Source: an uncultured Ruthenibacterium sp.
GTDB taxonomy: Bacteria > Bacillota > Clostridia > Oscillospirales > Ruminococcaceae
NCBI GenBank assembly: GCA_944386565.1
Contig: CALXBO010000002.1
Span: 1 to 64,000 of the forward strand
Length of the DNA: 64,000 nucleotides
Reading direction: 5' to 3'
Position numbers and translations under genes: made by a program. The number at the start of each line of letters is the position of its first letter. The stretch's first letter is position 1. The notes below the pieces were generated by a model that made no database searches, had not been told where the DNA came from, and was given only the letters and a program-made list of their open reading frames with translations. Below are positions 16,212 through 24,214 of this stretch, piece after piece.

Positions 16212-17342
16212 ATGAAGCGGAAACGAATCGCCGCCGCACTGTGTGCGGCGGCTCTTTGCATCGGTATGTTCAGCGCGTCGTTTGCCGAGACGCCGGCGGA
16301 AAAGGTGGAGCGGCTGCGGCAGGAGAGCGCGGCGGCGGAAGAGAATGTTGAGGCACATGAGGCGGCCGTTCAGACGGCGGCAAACCAGAAAGAAGCGTAC
16401 ACCCAGAAAGTGCAGGCGATCCAGCAGCAGATCGAGATCCAGAAGCAGCTCGTGACGGCGCAGAAGGAGGTGCTGGACGAAGCCTGCCGGGCCACGGCGG
16501 ACAAACTGCTGGAGACGGAGCGCACGCGCGCGCTGTTCGAGGACCGGCTCGTTGCCATGTACATCCGCCACAACAATTCGGATCTGGCGACGCTTCTCTC
16601 GGTCTCTACATTTGCGGAAGCTGTGAGGTATATCGACAATCTCCGGGCAATCGCGCAGTCGGACACGGAGCTTCTGGAGACGCTGCGAAAACAGAGCGAA
16701 GAACTGGCGGCGCGGCAGGCGGAGGAAGAGGCGGCGTATCAGCAGCTTCAGGCCGATCAGGCTGCACTGGAACAGCAGGGCGCGGAGCTGGCCGACGCGC
16801 TGCAGAAAGCCGAGGCGGCGTACTCCAAGGAGCAGGCGGATCTCGCCGCAGCGCAGGCGACCGCGACGCAGACCGGGGAAGAGCTGAAAAAAGCGGAAGA
16901 GGAATATGCGGCGTGGGTGGCGCAGAACGACAACAGTTCACCGGAATTTACAGACGGCGTGTTTCAGTGGCCCCTGCCGGGTTATACAAGAGTCTCGTCA
17001 CCATTCGGATGGCGCACTCTCAACGGAAAGCAGGATTTTCACCGGGGCATTGATCTTCCCGCACCGCAGGGAACGCGCATTTATGCGGCCGCGAGCGGCG
17101 TTGTCTCGTTCAACGCCCATTCGAGTTACGGCAACTGCGTGAAAATCAGCCACGGCGGCGGCCTTGTGACGATCTACGCGCATATGACTGCACATGCGGA
17201 ATCTTTGTACGAGGGATGCACGGTTCAGGCGGGCGACCTGGTCGGGTACGTCGGCAACACAGGCAATTCCTACGGAAACCACCTTCATTTTGAAGCGGAT
17301 CTCAACGGTCAACCGGTGAGTGTTTATAATTATCTGGGATAA
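16212..17342 (+). CDS. EnvC-like secreted coiled-coil M23 peptidase
   Basis: A 376-aa exported protein. The signal peptide (KRKRIAAALCAAALCIGMFSASFA) is followed by about 200 residues of alanine-, glutamate- and glutamine-rich coiled coil and a C-terminal M23/LytM domain. The metal and catalytic residues are complete: HRGID (His277, Asp281), YAH (His324) and HLH (His357, His359). Proteins of this design cleave peptidoglycan cross-bridges or activate amidases during cell separation. The ATG at 16212 follows GGAGGGACGAGG; sixteen further codons are open upstream without a binding site. It lies 63 bases downstream of the M56::M23 sensor gene. Confidence 0.9.
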   Translation: MKRKRIAAALCAAALCIGMFSASFAETPAEKVERLRQESAAAEENVEAHEAAVQTAANQKEAYTQKVQAIQQQIEIQKQLVTAQKEVLDEACRATADKLLETERTRALFEDRLVAMYIRHNNSDLATLLSVSTFAEAVRYIDNLRAIAQSDTELLETLRKQSEELAARQAEEEAAYQQLQADQAALEQQGAELADALQKAEAAYSKEQADLAAAQATATQTGEELKKAEEEYAAWVAQNDNSSPEFTDGVFQWPLPGYTRVSSPFGWRTLNGKQDFHRGIDLPAPQGTRIYAAASGVVSFNAHSSYGNCVKISHGGGLVTIYAHMTAHAESLYEGCTVQAGDLVGYVGNTGNSYGNHLHFEADLNGQPVSVYNYLG

Positions 17343-17345
17343 AGA

Positions 17346-17379
17346 AAGGGACTGCCCACGCGGGCAGTCCCTTTTTCTT
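17346..17379. terminator. Bidirectional terminator between the EnvC-like gene and potD
   Basis: AAAGGGACTGCCC, an ACGC loop and GGGCAGTCCCTTTTTCTT. The perfect 13-bp stem has A and T runs on both sides and serves the two convergent genes. Confidence 0.93.
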
Positions 17380-17387
17380 CGAAAAAA

Positions 17388-18467
17388 TTATTCGCACGCG
17401 GCCTTGAATTCCGTCCAGACCTGCATGTGCATCTCTTCGGCTTCCGGCGTGATGTTTTCAATCATTTCCATCTCGGTGTTGAACCCTTCGGGGAGCGTCA
17501 GGAACGACTTGTACTCCTCTTCGATGAGATCGTCGGCCGCCTGGTTCGTGCAGTAGTAGCCAAGCCACTCGAAGCACTGTTTCGCGACTTCGGGGCGCAG
17601 GATGTAGTCGATGAACGCATACGCGGCATCCTTGTTCGGCGCCTGCGAGGGGATGAACTGGGCCATGATGCCGAAGCCGACGCCCTCTTCCGGATAGACG
17701 ACTTCGAGCTCGGGATTTGCAAGGCATGCCAGAGTCACCTGGCTGGTGTACATCACGGCGGCGGCCACCTCGCCGGAGATCAGGTCATCCTGCACGTTGT
17801 CGTTTTTGATCAGACGGATGTTCGGAGCGAGCTCCAGAAGTTTGTCACCGGCGTTACGGATGACTTGTGTATCCGCGACGTTGTAGCTCTCACCCAGAAC
17901 TTTCAGCGCCATGCCGTTGATGACGCGGTAGTTGTCCACAACGGCGATGTTGTCCGCGAGAGCCGGGTCCCACAGATCAGCGTAGCTCGTGATCTCCACG
18001 TCCGTCAGGGTCGGGTCATACACAAGCGTCATCACGCCGGCGCCGTAGGGAACGGTGTATGCGTCTTCGGGGTCATAGAACTGGCCCTGATACAGCGGAT
18101 TGACGTTCCCGAGGTTTTCCAGCTTGGTTTTGTCCAGTTCGCTGACGAGCCCTTCAGCGATCGCCGTTTCAATGATGTAATCGTCAGCGATCACAAGGTC
18201 GTAATCTCCGCCTTCGGCTGCCTCGAGCTTTGCGAGCATCGTCTCGTCGGTGTCGAAGCTCGAATAGCTGATCTCGTACCCTGTCTCGGCGGTGAAACCG
18301 TCCAGAACTTCCTGCGGGAACATGCCTTCCCATGTATACAGATTCAGAGTGCCTTTTTTCTCGGCGGGAGCGGAACCGGACGCGCCTGCCTGCGAGGAAG
18401 CACCGCAGCCGGCCAGCAGACCCAAGCAAAGCGCAGCGCAGAGCGCCAGAGAAATGCCTTTTTTCAT
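17388..18467 (-). CDS. potD: Spermidine/putrescine ABC transporter, substrate-binding lipoprotein
   Basis: A 359-aa lipoprotein (lipobox LLAGC, Cys21) of the PotD/PotF family: LNLYTWEGMFPQEVLDGFTAETG, YDLVIADDYII, VPYGAGVMTLVYDP and YADLWDP are typical. It binds polyamines outside the cell and delivers them to PotBC. Its ATG overlaps the potC stop (ATGA), with AGGAGG upstream. It is the last gene of the potABCD operon. Fine specificity for spermidine or putrescine cannot be read from the sequence. Confidence 0.93.
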   Translation of the reverse strand: MKKGISLALCAALCLGLLAGCGASSQAGASGSAPAEKKGTLNLYTWEGMFPQEVLDGFTAETGYEISYSSFDTDETMLAKLEAAEGGDYDLVIADDYIIETAIAEGLVSELDKTKLENLGNVNPLYQGQFYDPEDAYTVPYGAGVMTLVYDPTLTDVEITSYADLWDPALADNIAVVDNYRVINGMALKVLGESYNVADTQVIRNAGDKLLELAPNIRLIKNDNVQDDLISGEVAAAVMYTSQVTLACLANPELEVVYPEEGVGFGIMAQFIPSQAPNKDAAYAFIDYILRPEVAKQCFEWLGYYCTNQAADDLIEEEYKSFLTLPEGFNTEMEMIENITPEAEEMHMQVWTEFKAACE

Positions 18468-19267
18468 TGTTTACCCTCCTGTGTTTGCTGTGCGCCGCCG
18501 CGCATGCGGCCGACGGCGCCGGATATCACAACGAGCAGGATCGTGACGGCCAGCATCAGGGTGCACAGCGCGTTGATCTCGGGCGTCACGCCCGTTTTCA
18601 GCGCCGTATAGACCTTGATGGGCAGCGTGTTCACGCCCACGCCCGTTACGAACAGAGAAATGATGACGTCGTCGAAACTCATTGCAAAGCTCAGAAGCAT
18701 GCCCGACGCAATGGCGGGAGCAATGAGGGGAAGCGTGATGTCAAAGAACACACGGATCTCTCCGGCGCCCAGATCCCGGGCCGCTTCCGCAAGGCTGGGA
18801 TCCAGCCCGACAAGGCGGGCCTTGACGAGCATGTAAATGTAAGGGACACAGAATGCCGTATGCGCGATGATGAGCGTCGTCATGCCGAACGGCAGGCCGA
18901 GAAGGGAGAAGAACGCCATGAACACCATGGCGAGAATGATCTCCGGCGTCATCATCGGCAGCATCGACAGATATTCCATCACGCCTTTGGTGCGCGTCTT
19001 GACGCGCGTGAAACCGACAGCGCCCAGCGTACCGATCACAGCGGCTGCGCACGAGGAGGCCACGCCCAGCACGATGCTGTTCCACAGCGCCTCGAAGAGC
19101 GCGGCGTCGGCAAACAGTTCCTCATACCATTTGAGGGAGAATCCGTCCCACACACTCGAGATCTTGCTCTCGTTGAATGAGTAAACGACCACGAGGACGA
19201 TCGGCAGGTAGATCAGGAACAGCACGAGCGCGAGGTAGACCGAAGAAAAACGGAATTTACGTTTCAC
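18464..19267 (-). CDS. potC: Spermidine/putrescine ABC transporter permease PotC
   Basis: A 267-aa inner-membrane permease with six hydrophobic segments. The EAA-type coupling loop that contacts the ATPase reads EAARDLGAGEIRVFFDITLPLI. It starts at GTG within the potB stop (GTGA), with GGAGGG upstream, and overlaps potD by four bases, so the genes are translationally coupled. Confidence 0.93.
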   Translation of the reverse strand: MKRKFRFSSVYLALVLFLIYLPIVLVVVYSFNESKISSVWDGFSLKWYEELFADAALFEALWNSIVLGVASSCAAAVIGTLGAVGFTRVKTRTKGVMEYLSMLPMMTPEIILAMVFMAFFSLLGLPFGMTTLIIAHTAFCVPYIYMLVKARLVGLDPSLAEAARDLGAGEIRVFFDITLPLIAPAIASGMLLSFAMSFDDVIISLFVTGVGVNTLPIKVYTALKTGVTPEINALCTLMLAVTILLVVISGAVGRMRGGAQQTQEGKQ

Positions 19268-20115
19268 AGCAGTCCCTCCAGTTCGCTCGAATGTGTGACG
19301 CGCTTGTACAGCGAGATCATGAGCGTAGTCAGCAGCATGAGCACGACGGCCAGCGCCGCGGCAAACGGCTGATTGTGCGCTTTCAGAAGCTGATCCTGGA
19401 TCAGACTGCCCACGAGCACGATCTTGTTTCCGCCGAGGATGTCGGCGATGAAGAACAGACCCATCGAGGGGATGAACGTCAGGATGATGCCGGACAGAAG
19501 GCCGGGCATCGTCAGCTTGAGCGTCACGGTGAAGAAGGCCTTGGCGGGGGAAGCGCCGAGATCACGGGCCGCTTCGATCAGGCTGCGGTCCAGCTTTTCG
19601 CAGCTTGAGTACACCGCAAGGATCATGAACTGCAGCAATGCGTACACCATTCCGACCACGACCGCCGGGTAGGTGTACAGGAGTTTCAGCGGCGTGTCGA
19701 TGACGCCCAGCGCCATGAGAAGTTTATCCAGCACGCCGTTGGCGCGAAAAACGATCATCCAGCCGTACAGGCGGATCAGAGAGTTCGTCCAGAACGGGAT
19801 CATCAGGAGAAGCATCAGGCGCTTCTTCCAGGCATCCGAAAGTTTTGCCATGAAATACCCGAACGGATATCCGATCAGCGTGATGAGAATGGTGCTTGTG
19901 ATCGCAAGCCGGAACGATTCCGCAAAGGTCTGCAGATAAACGGGCTGGAAAATGTTCTTGTAGTTGTCCAGCGTGAACTCCTGCACGACGCCCCACGTTT
20001 CGGCGCGCGTCTCGAAGCTCAGAATGAACATGTACACGAGGGGGCCCGCGACGAACACCAGCGTGAATACATACAGGGGGACAAGCATCAGCCAGAGGCT
20101 GCGGCGCTGCTTCAT
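19264..20115 (-). CDS. potB: Spermidine/putrescine ABC transporter permease PotB
   Basis: A 283-aa permease partner of PotC with six hydrophobic segments and the EAA loop EAARDLGASPAKAFFTVTL. The ATG at 20115 overlaps the potA stop (ATGA) and follows GGAGG; a longer reading frame upstream lacks a binding site. Confidence 0.93.
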   Translation of the reverse strand: MKQRRSLWLMLVPLYVFTLVFVAGPLVYMFILSFETRAETWGVVQEFTLDNYKNIFQPVYLQTFAESFRLAITSTILITLIGYPFGYFMAKLSDAWKKRLMLLLMIPFWTNSLIRLYGWMIVFRANGVLDKLLMALGVIDTPLKLLYTYPAVVVGMVYALLQFMILAVYSSCEKLDRSLIEAARDLGASPAKAFFTVTLKLTMPGLLSGIILTFIPSMGLFFIADILGGNKIVLVGSLIQDQLLKAHNQPFAAALAVVLMLLTTLMISLYKRVTHSSELEGLL

Positions 20116-21179
20116 TCGCTCGCCTCCTCCACGGGGACGGCGCACTCAGCGCGCCATGTAATCCGCACCGGCTGCCCGGGTTCCAGATCAATGTCGATGC
20201 CGTGGCGGCTCGCCACCAGCTCGGAGCCGTCGCCGAGCGTCAGCGCGATGCGGAGCATGCCCCCGGCGAAACTCTTCTCGCGGACAACGGCGGGGATGCC
20301 GCCTTCCTCGCAGAATTCGATGTGTTCGCTGCGCACGGCGAGCGTCACGGAATCGCCGGGCTGTTTGCCGCAGCCGCAGCACAGGGACGGGACGCACCCG
20401 CCCTCGGCGCGCACCTGCAGGACATGGTTCTCCGCGCTTTCGATGACGCCGTGCAGGATGTTGGCCGTGCCGACAAAACGGGCGACGTAATCGGTTTTCG
20501 GGCGGTCGTATACTTCCGCGGGCGTGCCGATCTGTTCAAACTGCCCGCCGCGCATCACGGCGATGCGGTCGGACATGTTCAGGGCTTCTTCCTGATCGTG
20601 CGTGATGTAGATGAATGTGATGCCCAGCTTTTTCTGAAGCCGCTTCAGTTCGACCTGCATCTGGCGGCGCAGCTGCAGATCAAGCGCGCCGAGAGGTTCG
20701 TCGAGCAGAAGGACGCGCGGGCGGTTGACGATGGCCCGTGCGATCGCAACGCGCTGGCGCTGACCGCCCGACAGCTCGGAGGGCATCCGGTCGCCGTATC
20801 CCTCCAGCTGGACGAGGTGGAGCGCCTCCTCCACGGCCTGCGCGATCTCCGCCTTCGGCCGGCGGCGGATCTTCAGGCTGTATCCGATGTTCGCCGCAAC
20901 GGTCATGTGAGGAAACAGCGCGTAGCTCTGAAATACGGTGTTGACGTCCCGCTTTTCGGGCGGCACGTTCGTCATATCGCGCCCCTCGAGCACAACACGC
21001 CCGGAATCCGGTGTTTCCAGCCCCGCAATAATGCGGAGCGTCGTCGTTTTTCCGCATCCGGACGAACCCAGAAGCGTGATGAATTCTCCCGGCTGCACTT
21101 CGAGGTCAATGCCGCACAGCACAGGGGTGTTGTCAAATGATTTGGTCACATGCTCCAAACGTAAAATCGGTTCTGCCAT
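20112..21179 (-). CDS. potA: Spermidine/putrescine ABC transporter ATPase PotA
   Basis: A 355-aa ATPase that powers polyamine uptake: Walker A GSSGCGKTT, Q-loop QSYALFPHMTV, signature LSGGQRQRVAIARA, Walker B LLLDEPLGALD and H-loop THDQEEA, followed by a C-terminal TOBE-type domain. An unusual cysteine cluster (CVPSLCCGCG) interrupts the TOBE region. The ATG at 21179 is chosen because GGAG lies nine bases before it; an in-frame TTG five codons earlier overlaps that site. It is the first gene of potABCD. Confidence 0.95.
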   Translation of the reverse strand: MAEPILRLEHVTKSFDNTPVLCGIDLEVQPGEFITLLGSSGCGKTTTLRIIAGLETPDSGRVVLEGRDMTNVPPEKRDVNTVFQSYALFPHMTVAANIGYSLKIRRRPKAEIAQAVEEALHLVQLEGYGDRMPSELSGGQRQRVAIARAIVNRPRVLLLDEPLGALDLQLRRQMQVELKRLQKKLGITFIYITHDQEEALNMSDRIAVMRGGQFEQIGTPAEVYDRPKTDYVARFVGTANILHGVIESAENHVLQVRAEGGCVPSLCCGCGKQPGDSVTLAVRSEHIEFCEEGGIPAVVREKSFAGGMLRIALTLGDGSELVASRHGIDIDLEPGQPVRITWRAECAVPVEEASE

Positions 21180-21230
21180 ATGTTTTATCTCCAATACGTT
21201 TGCTTCTGAAAGATGATTCGAATTATTCTA

Positions 21231-21240
21231 ATTATACCAT
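21231..21240 (-). promoter_or_regulatory. Extended -10 promoter for potABCD
   Basis: On the minus strand TGGTATAAT forms an extended -10 element about 50 bases before potA. No convincing -35 box is seen. Confidence 0.5.
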
Positions 21241-21377
21241 AAAAGTATGAAAAAGAAGTACGCTTTTTTGCTGTTCCGCGCGCTGAATTTTTAGTTCGGC
21301 GGCCGGACTTTCTGGTGAATTCGCACAAAAAGGAAAATGTGTGACACAAAATGCACGCAAGGGCGGAATTCCCGGCC

Positions 21378-21406
21378 TTTGCATGCGGGGGATTTTGTGA
21401 TACACT
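21378..21406 (+). promoter_or_regulatory. Promoter of the NeuD-like operon
   Basis: TTTGCA (21378-21383), a 17-base spacer containing a TGA extension, and TACACT (21401-21406), 26 bases before the first gene. The region back to the potA promoter shows nothing else. Confidence 0.55.
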
Positions 21407-21432
21407 AATAGAAAAGTCTGGGAGGAAGACAT

Positions 21433-21933
21433 ATGGACCGTCTGCTGATCCTCGGTGCGGGAGGATACGGAAAAACTGTCGCGGAAGCTGCAGAGCAAAG
21501 CGGTGCGTTCGGGGAAATTGCCTTTCTGGATGACGCCGCGCCCGGTGTGCTGGGAAAGTGCGAGGAGTACGCAGCGTTTGCCGGACGTTTTTCGCATGCC
21601 TACGCCGCGTTCGGGAACAATGCGCTGCGGGCGGTTTGGCTTGACCGGCTGGAACAGGCTGGTTTTGCGCTTCCGGTGATCGTGCATCCTCGCGCTTATG
21701 TCAGTCCCTCTGCGCAGATGAGCCCGGGGGCCGTTGTTCTGGCACTTGCCGCGGTCGGTGCGTCCGCCGTTCTGGAGCGGGGCGTGATCGTCAACATGGG
21801 CGCGATCGTCGACCACGACGCACGCGTTGAGGCGTGCGCACACATTGCGCCGGGCGCGATCGTGAAAGCATCCGTGCATGTGGACCCGCAGATCAAACTG
21901 GAGAGCGGAACGGTCGCTGTGCGGCCGGAATAA
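21433..21933 (+). CDS. NeuD/PglD-like sugar acyltransferase, short
   Basis: A 166-aa protein with the two-part NeuD/PglD design: a Rossmann-like N-terminal domain (LLILGAGGYGKTVAEAA, AFLDD) and a left-handed beta-helix (HPRAYVSPSAQ...). The active-site histidine expected in this family is present in VDHDARV. The beta-helix is shorter than usual and ends soon after it. Family members O- or N-acetylate sialic acids or amino sugars. It is clearly paralogous to the N-terminal domain of the next gene, 28 bases downstream. GGGAGG precedes the ATG. Confidence 0.72.
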   Translation: MDRLLILGAGGYGKTVAEAAEQSGAFGEIAFLDDAAPGVLGKCEEYAAFAGRFSHAYAAFGNNALRAVWLDRLEQAGFALPVIVHPRAYVSPSAQMSPGAVVLALAAVGASAVLERGVIVNMGAIVDHDARVEACAHIAPGAIVKASVHVDPQIKLESGTVAVRPE

Positions 21934-21961
21934 CAGGAATCATACGAAAAGAGGCACAAAT

Positions 21962-23593
21962 ATGGAAACTTTGCTGGTTCTCGGAGCAGGCGGGCTGGGG
22001 CGCGTCGTGGGAGAAATTGCGCTGGAAACCGGTCTGTACGACAGGACCGTCTATCTGGATGACGCTGTGAGAGGCGGGGAAGTCATCGGCAAATGCGGTG
22101 ATTACCGGAGCCTTGTAAATACATTCCCTTCCGCCATTGCGGCGTTCGGCGACAACCGCCTGCGCCTGTTCTGGACGCAGAAGCTGCAGGACGCCGGTTT
22201 TTCCGTCCCGACGCTCGTGCATCCCCGCGCGTACGTGAGCCCGTCGGCAAGCCTCGGTGCGGGAACGATCATCCAGCCGGGCGCTGTGGTGAGCACCCAT
22301 GCGAAGCTCGGCCGCGCCTGTCTGGTGAACGCGAACGCGGTGGTCGATCACGACAACATCCTTGAGGACGGTGTGCACGTCAATCTGAATGCGACGGTCA
22401 AAGCGTGGTGCCATCTGGAACCGTGCCGCCGCACGGAGGCCAACGAGCTGATCTATGCCACGCGCCGCGCCATCGACGGAGTGGAAGACCCCAATCTGGA
22501 AGACGCGCTGTTTGCGTTCAAGCTCGGAGAGAAGGCCAGTTTTGTCAAACCGTTCGGCTCCGGTCACATCAACGACACGTATGCCGTGTATCTCACGGTC
22601 GACGGGCACGATGAACTGCGCTATGTCATCCAGCGCATCAACACCGCGGTGTTCAAGAAACCGCAGGATGTCATGGAGAACATCTTCGGCGTGACGGAAT
22701 ACCTGCGCCAGCGCATCCTTGCGCGCGGGGGCGACGCCGACCGCGAAACGCTCAGCTATCTGAAAACAAAAACGGGCGCGTATTATTTTGAGGACGCAGC
22801 CGGGAGCCCGTGGCGCTGCTATCACTACATCGACAACTCCGTGTGCATCGAAGCGGCGCGCGACGCGCGTGACTTCTACAATTCCGCGCGCAGTTTCGGC
22901 TCTTTTTTGCGCGAACTGGAGGATTATCCCGCCGACACGCTCCACGAGACGATCGAGAAATTCCACGACACCCGCAGCCGGTACGCGGATTTTGAACGCG
23001 CGGTGCGCCGCGACGTGAAGAACCGCGCCAAGCTGTGCCGCGAGGAGATCGCGTTCATCACGGCCCGCAAGGCGGACTGCTCGTTTATGATGGACCTTCT
23101 GGAGGCAGGAGAACTGCCGCTGCGCGTGACGCACAACGACACCAAACTCAACAATATTCTGTTTGATGCCAAGACGGGCGAGGGGCTGTGCGTCATTGAC
23201 CTCGACACCATCATGCCCGGTCTTGCGGCGAATGATTACGGCGATTCCATCCGCTTCGGCGCTTCCACGGCGGCGGAGGACGAGCCGAATCTGGACAAAG
23301 TGCATTTTGACTATCATCTGTTCGAAGCGTATACCAAGGGATACCTCGAGACGGCAGGTCCGGCTCTGACGGAAAAAGAAAAGGAGACGCTGCCCTGGGG
23401 CGCCAAGCTGATGACGCTGGAGTGCGGGATGCGATTCCTGACGGATTTTTTGCAGGGCGATACCTATTTCAAAGTGACCCACCCGACGCACAACCTCGAG
23501 CGCTGCCGCACGCAGCTGAGACTGGTGGCGGAGATGGAAGAGCATTTTGACGAAATGCAGTGCACGGTCAGAGAACTGTCCGAACACTGCTGA
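21962..23593 (+). CDS. Fusion of NeuD-like domain and NahK-like N-acetylhexosamine 1-kinase
   Basis: A 543-aa two-domain protein. Residues 1-165 repeat the NeuD-like fold of the preceding gene (LLVLGAGGLGRVVGEIA, HPRAYVSPSAS, His130 in VVDHDN). Residues from about 180 to the end form an APH-fold kinase that closely follows N-acetylhexosamine 1-kinase: FGSGHINDTY (198-207), the catalytic loop HNDTKLNNIL with Asp393, DLDTIMPG with Asp413/Asp415, YGDSIRFGAST and ECGMRFL. NahK phosphorylates GlcNAc and GalNAc at C1 in host-glycan salvage. The fusion suggests that sensing or acylation of an amino sugar is tied to its phosphorylation; this is inference. The ATG at 21962 follows GAGG. Confidence 0.85.
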   Translation: METLLVLGAGGLGRVVGEIALETGLYDRTVYLDDAVRGGEVIGKCGDYRSLVNTFPSAIAAFGDNRLRLFWTQKLQDAGFSVPTLVHPRAYVSPSASLGAGTIIQPGAVVSTHAKLGRACLVNANAVVDHDNILEDGVHVNLNATVKAWCHLEPCRRTEANELIYATRRAIDGVEDPNLEDALFAFKLGEKASFVKPFGSGHINDTYAVYLTVDGHDELRYVIQRINTAVFKKPQDVMENIFGVTEYLRQRILARGGDADRETLSYLKTKTGAYYFEDAAGSPWRCYHYIDNSVCIEAARDARDFYNSARSFGSFLRELEDYPADTLHETIEKFHDTRSRYADFERAVRRDVKNRAKLCREEIAFITARKADCSFMMDLLEAGELPLRVTHNDTKLNNILFDAKTGEGLCVIDLDTIMPGLAANDYGDSIRFGASTAAEDEPNLDKVHFDYHLFEAYTKGYLETAGPALTEKEKETLPWGAKLMTLECGMRFLTDFLQGDTYFKVTHPTHNLERCRTQLRLVAEMEEHFDEMQCTVRELSEHC

Positions 23594-23620
23594 ACAATAA
23601 CGGTGAAGAAGGGATTTTCC

Positions 23621-24199
23621 ATGTCGGTTCCGACAAGAGAAGAAGCATGGTGCGTGCTGTGCGAACACAACAAGGAGGCGTTCCACCTGCACCATGCGCG
23701 CACGGTGGAGGCTGTGATGCGCTGGTTTGCCAATGATCTCGGCTATTCCGAAGAGGCGGATTTCTGGGCGACGGTCGGCCTGCTGCACGATCTGGATTTT
23801 GAAGAATTCCCCGGGCAGCACTGCGAGAAAACGCAGGAAATGATGCGCGCCGAGGGCTGGGACGAGCGGCTCATCCACGCTGCGGCCAGCCACGGCTACG
23901 GCCTGTGCCCGTCGAGCCCCGAGCCCGGGCATGAGATGGAAAAAGTGCTTTTTGCGTGTGACGAGCTCACGGGACTGATCGGCGCGGCTGCGCTGATGCG
24001 CCCGTCGAAAAGTGTATCGGACATGGAGCTGTCCAGCCTGAAAAAGAAGTTCAAGGACAAGAAGTTTGCCGCCGGATGCTCGCGCGACGTGATTCGCGCG
24101 GGCGCCCAGCACCTCGGCTGGGAACTGGACACACTGCTGCAAAAAACGCTCGATGCGATGAAAGCGTGCGAAGCGCAGATCGCCGCGGGCGAAGCATAA
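23621..24199 (+). CDS. HD-domain protein
   Basis: A 192-aa HD-superfamily protein: the metal-binding histidines appear in LHHARTVEAV, the HD pair in LLHDLDFE, and a later histidine in AASHGYG. HD proteins of this size are usually metal-dependent phosphohydrolases, but the substrate is not apparent. The ATG at 23621 follows GAAGAAGGG by seven bases, and the gene lies 27 bases after the kinase fusion, so it belongs to the same operon. Confidence 0.82.
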   Translation: MSVPTREEAWCVLCEHNKEAFHLHHARTVEAVMRWFANDLGYSEEADFWATVGLLHDLDFEEFPGQHCEKTQEMMRAEGWDERLIHAAASHGYGLCPSSPEPGHEMEKVLFACDELTGLIGAAALMRPSKSVSDMELSSLKKKFKDKKFAAGCSRDVIRAGAQHLGWELDTLLQKTLDAMKACEAQIAAGEA

Positions 24200-24214
24200 G
24201 AGGGGAGAAAGACC

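Noticed and set aside
21433-21933. The first NeuD-like gene as a frameshifted or truncated end of the following fusion gene
   Set aside because: It has its own promoter, ribosome binding site, complete N-terminal domain and stop codon, and the following gene repeats the whole domain rather than continuing it.
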